From contig OW121848.1 in NCBI GenBank assembly GCA_933228895.1, positions 82,851,470 through 82,915,469 on the forward strand: DNA of 64,000 nt, written 5' to 3'. Positions within the stretch are counted from its first letter, which is position 1. Every line of letters begins with the position of its first letter. This document shows, in pieces, positions 51,590 to 63,720 of this stretch. Both the position numbers and the translations under genes were made by a program. Source of the DNA: Platycnemis pennipes. Lineage: Eukaryota > Arthropoda > Insecta > Odonata > Platycnemididae. Under the pieces are notes generated by a model. The model did not search any database. It worked only from the letters and a program-made list of their open reading frames with translations, and was not told where the DNA came from.

Positions 51590-51815
51590 GGGATTTTTGG
51601 GAGTGGAAAAAGGGTGGAGAGAAAGTAGGTGTCGGGATTATCATAGAGAAATTTCTTCGGTTTACTGTTCCATCCGATTTACCGGGAACTAACCTTGAAG
51701 CACTCTCCACCAAGTAGGTACTCAATATGGACAAAGATACACTTAACAATCTCTCTCACCTCAAGATTCGAACCCGGCCCATCAAGATGAATGATAGTAA
51801 TTTAACTAAGATGTT
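51590..51815 (-). mobile_element. tRNA-derived SINE, third copy of the 30.5-kb family
   Basis: On the minus strand a B box GGGTTCGAATC (51765-51775) follows a degenerate tRNA-like 5' part (CTTAGTTAAATTAC). The body has TCGGATGGAACAGTAAACC, TAATCCCGACACC and TTTCTCTCCACCCTT, matching in order the 30.5-kb SINE (TCGGATGGGACATTAAGCC, TAATGCCGACAC, TTTTCTCTCCACACTT). The A box is poor. Ends are approximate and I see no target duplication. Confidence 0.72.
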
Positions 51816-54800
51816 CCTTTCTGGCATTTACTTTGCACAAAAGGATGTTTAAAAATTAAATAACTGCTTCACACTCATTATCTGCCAACCATCTCTAAAT
51901 ACAACGATTCTATTTCAATGAGATACGAGTAATGTAAGCGTTGAAGATATTTAAATCAGACTATTCATCATTGTAGTTTGTTAGTTAATCATTTAATTTT
52001 ATGTAAATCAAATTGAAAATACACTTTGAACATTTTCCAAGAGGATATGACGTGGAGTGTAACCGTTCCAAAGAGTAAATATATATCCTCCTCTTTCTCA
52101 AGCAATTCCTTTCCGTCAGCTTTATTTGATCGAACGAATATCAGAACCATGATATTTTTAATATTAAACGAAACCGTGACTCAATATCTTAATTTACAGT
52201 AATAATGAGCGCTGCCGTGTTTAAAAGAATAGGGAATTTCGCTACCAACTAAAAGCGCGGTACTGAACTTATGGAAAAATAATAGCTTCATCCAAAATAC
52301 TTAACAGCATAAAACCTATAAAATCTCTAACGAACCGTCTATTAAATATTTAGACGTTTCCATCACTTAAGACTATCACTTATGTCATGGGGCAAATACA
52401 TCAGGGAAATAACAGGGGCAGCAAACCGTAGATCAACATCAAAAGGGTTCTAGAAAAATGCGATGAGAGAGTACGAAAAGGTAACTACTTGCCACTTCCC
52501 CACGTACATGGACGGAGGAGAACGGCTTAGAGCAGCACGGGGAAATGGAAGACAGCACACAAAAAAGAAATAAAAATGTTGGTGACATATTTCGCATCAG
52601 CGGACGAACGTGTACCGTACACAGCCTGCCAGCATTCAGCGGGCCCATATAATGTATCTTTAACATGGTGCCCTACGACTCCCTACATTTATGCAACCGG
52701 TGATCACTTGTGAGATGGAAGCTGCATACGTCCTAGGCGGTAACAATGGGTGACGTTACTGCCGAGCTGCAGATGATTCAGCTTTGAGTCTATTTTTCCC
52801 ATAACTACAGCAATCCGTCCGGCATGATGCACGAAAGACAATTACAAGTATGACTTCGAGATCGAACTGAAGTAAAGGCTTCGATAACCACAATAACCTC
52901 CGGACGTATTAGTGCGCGAGAAGTTTTTCTCACGCACGGCTCTCGGAAAGCATTACGCAATAAAAAACAAAATTCAAGTAATATTGTAATTAGAAGGGAA
53001 GGGACTCTTCATATTTTTATCAAAACGACTCATTGGAGAAAAGTACATGGAGATAGTAATTTTACGTTTACATTACGTATCAATTTTTTCAAAACTCTCA
53101 TTTGCGTACATATCAAAAATTGAAAATTCCTAAGAGGATATAGAATTCAAACTTCGCACACACTAAAGGTTATCATATGATATTTTCCTTTTAAATATTA
53201 TCAGGCAAAGATTTCCTTCTTTGAGGACTGTCGGCCATACATTTTTATCATTCTATTCCTGAGCGTCTCTTAAGAATAACAATTACAGTGAGAAGATTTT
53301 CAATACAGTTTGTTTCACCTTTTGTTCCTATAAACCTCAAAATTATAAAATTATTTTATTCAAGGCTGTCAAGTAACTCAAATTATTTCTACTCAAGTGA
53401 GCCGACAGTACATCACGTCATAAAAAAAATTGATTAAGAAAGATGCTTTAACATAGAAACCTCATATTAAAAGCAGACTAGCAGTATAAAAACATAAAAT
53501 CAATTTTAACTGTAGTATTATTCAGCAATATGCAATTCAGCAATTGAGCAACTAAACCCAATGATATTTTTCAATTATATTTTAAAATATGAAAATTATG
53601 AAAGTAATCAATTAAGAGCTCTTATCATTAAAAAGCTTTTTCATGCATTATATATAAAATCTCATGTACCTTCAACTCATCAAAACCAATTAAGCTTTGC
53701 TTCGTGAAAATGAATATCCATTAACTTTAGTTTGCTTCGGGAAAACGTGTATTCACTAATAAAATAAAGCCAGTCAACACTACAACCAATAATTTTCGTT
53801 CAATGAAAAACAAGTTTTATAACACATTTACAGCCTCTGAATTGCAATGCATGATAGGGGGTAAAACACTGAATTTTTCTATAGCTTACATCGAATGCCA
53901 AATAACACACGAAAATATAATATAAATAACATTTTCAGGGATATGAAAGAATAGAACAACATCAACTCTTTGCAGGTGAATCAGGCAAAAAACCGATTGA
54001 GTGGACTACCTCAATAAAGTGTTACAGAAATCACCATGATTCAAATTCAATTCATTCAATTCAATATCATATTCAAATAGTGGAAGAAAAGGTGATTTAT
54101 ATGGGAAACAATGAATAATGATCAAACATCTAGAAAATAGTCACAATTCTAAGGATGAATGGAAAAAACTCTCGGCTTGCTTGAATTCTATCATAACGTT
54201 TCCCAATACTGAAACGCTCAAAATGAGCTTAAGTGCGCAAATGGAAAGCGAAAACAGTGGAATGGTAATAATAATTAATAATAAATTTAATTCCTTCCAA
54301 ATTGAATCAATGCAAGAAAGTATAATGTTTGCAAAGTGATATCATCAGATGATGGAAGGGAGGAACATGGAGCAACGAATCATTGCACGAAGCATCGAGC
54401 AACGAACTATTTAAATCATTTTAGGTGAAAGAAACACTTTTTGCGTCGAAAAGCATCCTCCTCCGCCTATAAGATCTAGGAATAATATATTAATAATCTA
54501 TCTTGCATTGGTTCACGTATAAATGAAAAGCTACAAAATTTAACTCCAACTATGCCCCGTCTGCAGAATGCGCGGAACAGGTCAGGCGGAGGACCACCGT
54601 TTGTTAATCACCACAGCGAGACAATTCGATAAGATTAATATTATTGCCAACATAAATAAGTATCTTTAACTCCTCCATATCGACCACGATGTTTAAATAA
54701 CGAAACCTTGAATTTATAATGAATCTTGAATTTGGCCCATGAAGTCTTTCAACTCATAACTTAATATTTTATGTTGAGAAGTATTCATTAGCCAAAACTC

Positions 54801-55757
54801 AAGATCAGAGAATTAATGTTTCATAAGAGCATAATTCACATCTCAGTGGCGCAGCATACCCGCGACAGATGGGAAAATAGTGCAAAATCTCAGCAAGAAA
54901 TTATTTGAATTTTTTAGCGGAGCTATTGAGACCTCAGTTACACAGGTGCTATAAAATAAATCACCGTAGTTTGACTAGTCTCTTAAAGAATTATTACAAC
55001 TGAATATGCAAAGTCAACAATTTCTCACACCCAAGCATTGATCAAATGAATATCGGTTTAAATCCCAAAACACAACACCATGAAGTTAATGCTCAAAGAT
55101 CATAATAAAACCTGTAACTACATAAATGCCTTTTATTCTCCATTTTGTGTACCCCACGTTTCGTTCGATACGTACGAAGTCTTTGCACAGATAATCTCTC
55201 TCTTCTTAGCTGCCACTGCACAATCACTGGGGCATAACTTTACGCTAAGAGATCAGTTAATAAGAAAAGATGAAGGTGTTTCTCAATGCAGAATAGCGTC
55301 GGAGAGATACGCTTCAGAAACGGGTGGGATGCCAAGGCGCGTATAAAAAGGTGGAACCAGAGAACAGAACCCAATGAAATGACAACGCTAGGTTGGACGG
55401 ATTCGTAATAAAAAATGAACGAGTGAGAAGGAGGAAATAATAGGGGAAGGGATTCCATGGAATCGGCATTCCTGGCGGAAAACGAGGAAAGACGACAGAG
55501 GAGGAGAGCGTGAGATTGGTGAATGAAAGAGCACGGGAGAATAAGGCGGTGGTCTTATTGTTCGAGAATATGATAAAATGATAAAAAAAAGAAGTATCTT
55601 GAGCCGGAAACAAAAGAACTAACGCCTTCCGAGGCCATGTCTCCTCCCAATAACGCGGACCTTAATTTAAAACTTCCTTGAGCGTTATGCCCACGGCCTC
55701 ATTTCTCTCCGCCTTTTTAAGGATCCGGTTTTACTTTGCGGAACTCTTTCATGTTGA
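51816..55757. other. AT-rich non-coding stretch
   Basis: About 3.9 kb, strongly AT-rich from 53000 to 54400. Frames at 54118-54339 (+, 73 codons) and 55080-55346 (+, 88 codons) have no motif. 55330-55600 is purine-rich. No gene recognised. Confidence 0.4.
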
Positions 55758-55962
55758 TAAAAGAAAAACACTGATATAGTATTTATCCACACTTTTAATA
55801 AAGCAATACCGAAACAGGTTCCAACGGTTAACCGTCATTATCAAGGTCTTTGATAATGACGGTTAATTGACGGTCTTGATACTGACGTTTAACCGTTAAA
55901 ACCTGGGTCGGTACTGTTTTATTAAAAGTGTGGATAAATACTATATCAGTGTTTTTCTTTTA
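55758..55962. mobile_element. Palindromic element with 45-bp perfect terminal inverted repeats
   Basis: 55758-55802 and 55918-55962 are perfect 45-bp complements (outer end TAAAAGAAAAACACTGATA). Inside, TTAACCGTCATTATCA (55828-55843) pairs with TGATAATGACGGTTAA (55851-55866) as a nested hairpin. Each arm, read outward, gives CTTGATAATGACGGTTAACC, CGTTGGAACC (left, minus strand) or CTTGATACTGACGTTTAACC, GTTAAAACC (right, + strand), then TCGGTAYTG and TTTATTAAAAGTG. This matches the layout of the 14.7-kb hairpin and resembles a degraded hammerhead-type core (CTGATGA, stem, CGAAAC) of Penelope-like terminal repeats. The right arm contains an extra GACGGTCTTGATA-type copy. No clear target duplication and no coding. 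Inverted repeats are seen; the affiliation is inference. Confidence 0.8.
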
Positions 55963-58283
55963 GCAGGGTGATTCAAGGTTAAATTACAAAAAAAATATAA
56001 TAACTTAACATTAAATAGGAAAAAAATTACTATTTTCATGCACGATATTTGAGTACTTCAGGGATTTCTATAAAAACTAATTACAACTATCCAGAATACA
56101 AACCAGGATTACGGTAATCCAACTAATTAAAATGGCCAAGTCACAAAGAGTGTGGGGACATTTGTGTAAAAATTCAATTATAATAATAAAAATAATATTT
56201 CCAAATTCACGAATCGAGAAAGGCCCCGTCAGTGTATAACTTTTTTCTCAGTGGGTATTCTGTTACTGAAAACTGATATTGATGGAGGCAATTCAATGCT
56301 TTTGTGAATCAGACAAATGGACATAAAAAAAAGGTACGCTACTTTAACGCTCATTAAAGTTTCAAATTTCCTAATTAAGCCATTCATTCATTAAATTAAA
56401 GGCAGTTACACAGCAGCATTTACGCAATAATTAGCCAATATCACAAATCCTTAATATTTAAAAAGTGATTCGTAGTTAACATGGATTCATTCTCTTCACA
56501 GCAGTAGTTGAATTCAGTATTTCCAGATTACACGCTTTTTAAAGAAAAAATAAACAAAAGTAAATAGGCTGAATACATTTTTGCTTAATTATTCTAGATA
56601 AAAAGGGTAAATGGGAAGTGTATTTGTTTGAGCTGTTTTTGCTCCCATGGGTAAACAACCACAATATTAAATGACAACAATTTAACGGCTTCATGGAAAA
56701 ACGCACGATTAGAGAGAGATCAGGTAGCAGAATATAAGAGAAATAGCAAACGCTAAGCGATGACAAATGCACAGCTTTGCTAGATAAAAAATGTTTATTA
56801 AAAAAATAATTATGAATAATTGTAAATAAATAGAGGAACTGCAATTCCCCCTCTCTCAACTTCATGGCAAATGGCAAGCACACACAATATATACAATATA
56901 TACATTAGAAGTCAAAGAAAAAATCCAATGCAGCCAAATGGTGACAAACATGCTATTTTATGACGCGAAAATGTTTACAAATAATTAAATATACTGATAA
57001 CAAGGTAATAAATGTGGCATAAAATAATATATGACAGGCACTAAAAATGGAGAAAAACGACACATAGAAGAGGTACAATTGGTGTATTACCAAAACCTTT
57101 TTTTGTCGCTACGCCCTGGCGGACTAATTCAAACATTTTCGATGCAGTTTCAGACATTACAAACATTTAGACGAAATGCACCAACAGAATTCTTACTAAT
57201 GCACTTCATAAATTTATTCACAATGTCATACATAGAGGGAACGTATTCACAAAAAGCGTGTACCATCCCAGGAGTTGCATTCAAGGCAAATGGCTTTCAC
57301 AGACAACATTCGACTGACTATAATCCTTTTGACGTCGAGCGTAACACCTTGCTAAAAACTCCTCGCACTAAATTGAACGTGGTATGAACATCGGACATAG
57401 TCGGTTTGATAATATGACCAAATTAAATTTGCACCATTCAGTTGTGGAGTCCTATAAATAGTACATGATATATGATAAATAAATCAGTTTACCTCCACAA
57501 CTAGTTTAGCCGCTAAGGAGGGTTGCTAACAAATGAATATAACGCTTAATAGGAAACGCTTTCCCATAATACTTCTGTAAATTGCTTCCTAATTTCAAAT
57601 CTAAAATGCAAAATTATCCTCGGCAAGCCACCACAGGTACACGAAGAGAAAGGAAAATTTTCATTACAACGGCTTAAAGAGCAGAGAAGGATCCCTCGCT
57701 TCAGCTACGAGAGCGACAAAATGACGCACAGTAGTATCGTCGCATTTCCCTTCCCCAGCCACCCAGGCCAAAGGGATGAGGATGAATACTGGGGAAGAGC
57801 AGAAAACTGGAATTGATCATATAAGCGGAGGGCAAGGTGAATTAGCTCAAATCCTTTGAAAGGGTGAATGCGGGGAGGAAAATGAATAGTGAGAGGTGTA
57901 AGGTATTAAAGAGGGTTTCGGGGAACGCACTTAGCGCAGGAAGTGAAAGGGAAGACGCTCCAGAATAGCAAGCCGCTGTAAAGATCCCATAAACACCTGA
58001 ATACGAGGAAGGAGGGTAGTAACGCACGCAAGAGGAAAGCAAAAACTCATCCCCGCCACGGATATAGATTATATCCTCAATGTAAACAATACATGGAATA
58101 TTTTGGGCCCTTCATGTAGCCCACAAAGCGGTTATATGAAATTGAAACGCCATGGTTAAACATCAACGTAATCCATATTGGAATCAATTTGGGGAAGGAA
58201 CTACGTAGTTACAAAACTGCTGTACACTCATAAGATTAAATTCTCTTTCCCATAACATTCAGCGTGCATAAAATTCAAATAAA
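55963..58283. other. AT-rich non-coding stretch
   Basis: About 2.3 kb. ACAATATAT is repeated in tandem near 56884. A 118-codon frame at 57031-57387 (+) and a 114-codon frame at 56539-56883 (-) carry no motif I know; either could be an exon but I have no support for that. Nothing else recognised. Confidence 0.4.
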
Positions 58284-58411
58284 AACAATCAAGTTGCATG
58301 AGACATTATAGTTGCTTCTTTGCATGTTACTAGTGCATGCTTGGTGATCTTCACCCCCTGCCACACAACCTCGCGGTGGCTTGCAGGGTATCGTGTAGAT
58401 GTAGAAATTCC
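58284..58411 (+). repeat. Interspersed repeat A, copy 2
   Basis: Collinear with 575-700 over its full length: AACAATC and AGTTGCATGAGA at the left, TAGTGCATGCTTGGTGAT, TTCACCCCCTGCCACACA, CGCGGTGGCTTGCAGGGTAT, then GTAGATGTAGA. The two copies differ by scattered substitutions, most in the first 40 bases. They lie 57.7 kb apart in the same orientation and end at about the same point, so this is a discrete interspersed unit and not a chance low-complexity match. Confidence 0.85.
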
Positions 58412-58810
58412 ACGATGTCACACGATATTTTACTGTCGTACTAAGCACATATTTTGGGCGATTAAAATATTAAATATTTATTTTAATAGCATACTGAGTA
58501 ATTCCCAAACAAAACTGAAAACTTCCCGTGATAAAAACTTAGATGAAACCGTGGACCATAAAATCGAAAATAAACAAGTAATAAGTTGAGTTCCATGACA
58601 TCTGACGAAGTACCTGCACGCGAGACAATGATGAACAAAAGTCCTCACACCATCAAACAATTACGCATCAAATGGATACGATCACTAAACTGTATGATCA
58701 CTTCAAGCATACTAAGAAACATTTAAGCGGCTAGGTGTACACAGCAGTCATACTAAATTAAAATAACCTGGAGTGTATTCAAATTAATTCGCATGAAAGG
58801 AGTTTTTTTT
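58412..58810. other. AT-rich spacer
   Basis: No gene or repeat recognised. Confidence 0.4.
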
Positions 58811-59600
58811 TTAAGAAAAAATAATAATCACGGAAGCTGAAGTTCCGACGGAACATCTACAAAAGTTCCATGTGCAAAAATCCATCTGCTCACCTAGGAG
58901 GGCGCCATGTGTACCGACATGGGCGGAATTCACACGCGAAGCGGAAAACTGCCGGACAACCACTGCAACGGCAAAACACTCGAGGGGGAAATACGACGAA
59001 GAAGAGCAAAAAGCGGCCTCGGAGCTTGGAGTTTGCGGCCACACATTCCGGCGTTCGGGGTACGGGAGCCGAGGACACCACGGGAAAAACACAATCAGGC
59101 GGCCACAGGTGCGACGGTAGGGGAGATGGGGAGGGAAGCGAGCTTCGCATTTGTTTGTACTCGGGCACAAAAGAAGGGGGGAGTACTGGACGGGGGGAGA
59201 AAGAGAAGTAAGACAACAAAGAGGTAAATAGGACCACGGAGAGAAGACTGTTCGTTGGGTTGAGGAGAAAGGGCATTGATTAAGTAACTCAGAGGAGGAG
59301 GAAGCAGCGTTGAGGAAAACACCAGAGCCTAGGTCGGTCAGACCGGTTCGTCCACTCTGCCCTAATCCTCGATTTACCACCCGCTCCCACGATGACGTCG
59401 GAGACCCGTCGCTCAAATGTCATGGAGAGGGGAGAGAAGCGGCTGCCGCATCACTGAGCACTGGAAGAGGAGCCCTAAATATGAACTGCCAAGACGACTT
59501 TCCTCCCGCCGGCTCCACTTCCAACGGAACCTCCCTCCGCACAGGACCTAAGTGTCTCGGAGGACCAACGTAGGAGACCCTCCACGCACCATTAAGCCCA
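58811..59600. promoter_or_regulatory. GC/CpG-rich block
   Basis: Dense CpG at 58905-59130, for example in TGCGGCCACACATTCCGGCG near 59033-59052, and again at 59340-59520. Overlapping frames on both strands (up to 201 codons at 58811-59416, -) lack a domain. Possible CpG island, unproven. Confidence 0.28.
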
Positions 59601-61950
59601 GCCAATCTTAAAAAAATACGAGATAATTTAGTGCAACACGACCTATTCGCTCTCCCATTTCCACATTATCCCCGCTCCCCGTCACCCAAACCATTTTCGT
59701 GTCCACAATCCAACGTAGCAGTGTTCCCGGTAATTACCACGAGGGACTTGAAAGCTTTAATGGGCGCGCAATGAGATATGATCAAATGGGGCGCGTCACA
59801 TTCCCAAGCGGGAGGAGAATTTCTAATTCTTCAACATTGTGCGCTGCAGAGTTCGATGCCACGGGGCACACCAGAGCGGGTAAAGATTTCCCTATCACCT
59901 CAATTTATGACATCCTGGATTTCAGCGCAAATAGAGCAAAGAACAGTCAACGTTGCAACGTTGTCTGAAGCACAAATAAAGATAAGAGTAAAATTGAGAG
60001 ATAACTCTTAAACGTTCGAAAATGAATTTTAAAATCAGCAATTATAAAAAGCCTGTTGGGAAATTGACTAACTAAAACAATTAATATCTGATATCGTATT
60101 TATTAAGATTTCAGAAGCAGAGTGGAAGAATAAATTAACTGATCGGGACGGTTTTCCTAAGAATCTCATAGGAATAAAATCCTGTTCAAAATGGTTTCAC
60201 TGAAAATGATATAACGAAAATTGTTGAACTCCTTCACTAAAATGATTTATTTTTCTCCATCACTTCTGTCGGTTGACTGAGGAGTAAAAATCCAGCAGAA
60301 CGCTTAGTTGAAGGCCTCACGCGTCGCTTATGTGTAAACGAATTTTCACACACAAGTTAAGATTTATCATAAATATTATTCAATATTTCGACAAATATTG
60401 CATAGACGAATAACACGTACCGGCAGGAAACATTTCATCGCTGCCCCCACTTCTCACCACAACATGGCAGACGCGCAATCCACCCACTATAACGTCATAT
60501 TACATTCAAGTCTACATCATCATAGTCACTGGACCTTCCTCTTCTCTCCACTGTTACTCCACTTCTTTAGATTTCATAGAACGGAAAATACGGAAGGAAG
60601 ACTGAAGTGCAATTATTTTTGGGAAATAACGGTTTTCTACCGTGGGATCCAGCACTGGAACGAGACTATGTGCGCATTCTACTACAAAAGCTAAAAATAA
60701 AGTAGGCACAGCTCTGCTGAGGAATGGCAATCGCCAGGTTCCGATCGTAAGCCGTCTTCCTTTGAATGGTTTCGAACGACACATCGCCGCTCGCAGGCAG
60801 GGATAATGCAGTCCGTTTGATATCCCTCGTCGGCCGCGTTCCTGAGCAACAACAGGTGCCTCGGATTAAGAAGGGGCTCAAGCATGTAGTAGGATTATGA
60901 ATGAGTGCAGGTGCGTGAAAATTGGAATATGCAACACTCCTTCCGTTAGCTGTTCCATCAAATTTGAATAAAATCTCATTTGAATTCCAACCTGTCGACC
61001 ACATCACCATTCCAAAGAGGTCAACTGAAGGATGAAATAAGGGCGTAGAATAAATATTAATAATTCATTTCCATTCGCGGGATGTGCTCAGTTTCATTGA
61101 GACGACAAATTATTTTCAAACTATAGCCATAAAAACAATGGAATTCACTGAACATATGTATCGTGCAAATGTAAAATCTACATCAACAATCAATCATTCA
61201 CATCATAAGATGAACGAATATCTTTTTAAAATATTAAGGTACTGGAAGCAAATACTATGTTAATACGACCAGAAAAAGCCTGTATCGCGAACAGTGACAT
61301 GTGCAGAGAAAAACACCAGTAATTTCACATAAATATAAAAATGCATTAATTATGCTTTAGGATGTCAATTTTCCATCAAAAAAAGGATATTTGGTACTCT
61401 AAGAAGTTTGGTGCTCAAAGAATCGAAGTCGATCGTTAGTAAGCACTTTACCATCAAACAACAAAGGTGAGATTGTAGTATACATTCTTGATGATAAAGG
61501 GCTTTGAAATATTTCCCTTCCATTCCGCTTCGACGCCTGAAAAAAGAAACACAAGTCGACAATAACAATATATAGACTTGACTCGGTGACTAAATTGATT
61601 CTTGATGCGTTCTAGTAACCTTCCACGTGGCTTCCTCTACTACCTATTATAACCTGACTGAGCCATCAGACAAACATTTTAACTCATTAATACAACAATG
61701 AGCAGCAAAACGTACTGAGAACAAACTAAAAACGTAATACATAACTATAGAAAGGAGAAAAGATTTAATAAAGGCAAAAAGAACCCAGGTGGTCGAAAGA
61801 AAAAGACGGGGATTAACGGTCCATGCATTTGAAATCCCTCCTTTGAGCACCAATCCCATAACTTCGAAGCCGAGAAACGGAAATAATCATTTTAATTGCT
61901 TTGCAAGTGGAATGACACGAACAAAGAGACCATCCCTTTAAGGTGTGCGG
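59601..61950. other. AT-rich non-coding stretch
   Basis: About 2.3 kb. Frames of 60-114 codons overlap one another without motifs. No gene, RNA or mobile element recognised. Confidence 0.4.
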
Positions 61951-62560
61951 GATGAATTAGGAGTTAGACAGGGAAAAAGATGAAACGCGCAAGCTCGGAA
62001 CGTTAAGAGGGAGAGAGAAGATAAGGGACGGCGGTCGGCAGGAGAGAAGGAATGGAGGGAAATGCCCTGTCCTTGGGGAGCAGGAGATGTGGAGGAAGGA
62101 TGAGAAAGATGGAAGGCGGGAGCTGAGAAAGACGAAAGATATGAAGTGAAAGATTACGACGAATAAATAAATGATGGAGTAGTATGGATGAGACGAGGTA
62201 GAGGTGGGTGAGGGGTAGTTGGGTGAGGGTGTTGGAAGGAAGGGGGTGGGATGCGGGGTGCACGCATAAACCTTAAGACCGCCGCCACGCCCCCTGCCAG
62301 CTCGCCCCCGCACCTCCAGGGAGACGGGGATGAGAAGGGACGGGGCTGGACTTTTTGGGTTTAAACGAGAGGGTAGAGGACCGGGAATAAAAAAAAAACG
62401 CACTCTTCTTTTTTCTCTCAAGATATTCTGGGTAATTCTCGTCCACCACCTCGCTCGAGATGCGGAAATTTTTTCACTTTCTGGAGGGTGGGGAAATTTG
62501 CTCGCAGGCATTCCGTGGCGTGTGCGGAGTGTGAATTGAGGTCCTGGTGAAAATAAAGGG
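61951..62560. repeat. Purine-rich tract running into a GC-rich patch
   Basis: 61965-62250 is G/A-rich on the + strand; 62275-62345 is GC-rich. A 221-codon minus-strand frame (61957-62622) is Ser/Pro/Leu/Phe-rich and I treat it as an artefact of the pyrimidine strand. Confidence 0.5.
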
Positions 62561-62664
62561 TGCTGACTGCGAACTCTTAATTCTTCCGTCCACGTCAAGC
62601 ATTGCTCAATTTCGCCTTTCATTTGTGGATCAAAAGAGCACTCTAGATTAAATAAATTATATCT

Positions 62665-62870
62665 ATTTCGGGGATTGCGAACTTAGAACCGCGAATACCT
62701 TAGCGTAGTCACACGGAGAAATGCACAATAGCAGAATTTCCACAAGGAAAAATTCAACTCGACCGGACTCCCTGATTCGACTAGAGCTCGAACCCCCTGA
62801 CTCGAACCCGGACCCCCTGATTTCCTGCCAGGTAGTCTACCAGTTAGGAGATTAGTTGAGCATGCGAAAA
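62665..62870 (-). mobile_element. tRNA-like SINE of a different family, or tRNA pseudogene
   Basis: On the minus strand CTAACTGGTAGACTACCTGG resembles a tRNA D-arm and A-box region, and GGTTCGAGTCA (62798-62808) is a good B box. The B-box region is followed by a second similar stretch (GGGGGTTCGAG, then TCGAATCAGGGAGTCCGG), giving local repeats of the T-arm. The downstream body (CTATTGTGCATTTCTCCGTG, then GGTATTCGCGGTTCTAAG) does not match the 30.5-kb SINE family. I could not fold a complete, intact tRNA, so I do not call a functional tRNA gene. Boundaries are approximate. Confidence 0.6.
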
Positions 62871-62989
62871 AATTTCCGCATATTTCTTTTCCGAATGATA
62901 ACCTCAATTTCGAATTCAAGACCAAGAAATGAAAAGAATAGGCATTCATCAAGGCTATAACACGATTACGAACGGATGACAGCTCACCG

Positions 62990-63720
62990 AGAAGAAAAAA
63001 ATCACGATAATGAGACAATTAACAACGAGGCCGGAATGAAAATAAAATAGGAGACAAGGGAGAAGTGATGAAGTTTTCGGTAACACAATAAAAAGGGGAC
63101 GCTTCTCGGGAGATAGAAAAGAGGTACGGATAAAGAGAAGGGAAAAATCCGAGGAGACAAAAAACAGCGCTGGGGATTGCAGAGGGGAAGGAGGAGAGGA
63201 AGATGAATTGGAAGCGAAGGCAAGGGCGGGATCTCCACCGACAAAAAAAAACACGTTGGAAAAGAGGAAAGGGGTAGTGGCCAAGGGAGGCAAGAGAGGA
63301 AGAGCAAAGGAGGACGGGGAACATGAGGAAATGACGACGAAATAGACACGCCATCGACACGGAGGAAGTGCGAGCGGAGAGAGGTTGGAAGCGTAAAAAT
63401 TGGTGCGTGGGAGTGAGGAAGTTCGCCTGGGCAGGTGGCTCGCGGAAGAGGGAGGGAGGACGGTAAGGGGCGGCGTGGGGGATGAGGGAAGGGTGGAAGG
63501 GAAAGGACTCCTCGGAGTTAGGTGGGGAATAATAAAAGACGCGGGATGAAATAGGAGTTATAGCAAATGGAAGAGGGGAGGGGCGGAAGAGACGTGAGAG
63601 AGGGACGTGATCGGAATGTTTGCGCGGTTGGAAAACCGTGAGAATGAGACACGGGAGAGCTGGAGGGAAAGGGGGATTGGGAGTGTAAAGTAGATGCACG
63701 GGACGGAGCTGGGTGGGGGA
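62990..63720 (+). repeat. Polypurine tract
   Basis: The + strand is G/A-rich for about 700 bases. The minus strand stays open in several frames (up to 238 codons, 63019-63735), all Ser/Pro/Leu/Phe-rich. No gene supported. Confidence 0.6.

Noticed and set aside
58811..59416. 201-codon minus-strand frame
   Set aside because: No domain recognised; at least four other open frames overlap it in the CpG-rich block.
61957..62622. 221-codon minus-strand frame
   Set aside because: Pyrimidine-strand artefact without motif; overlapped by another open frame.
62798..62870. Functional tRNA gene on the minus strand
   Set aside because: B box and D-arm-like sequence are present, but I could not form a complete acceptor stem and anticodon arm; a SINE head or pseudogene is more likely.
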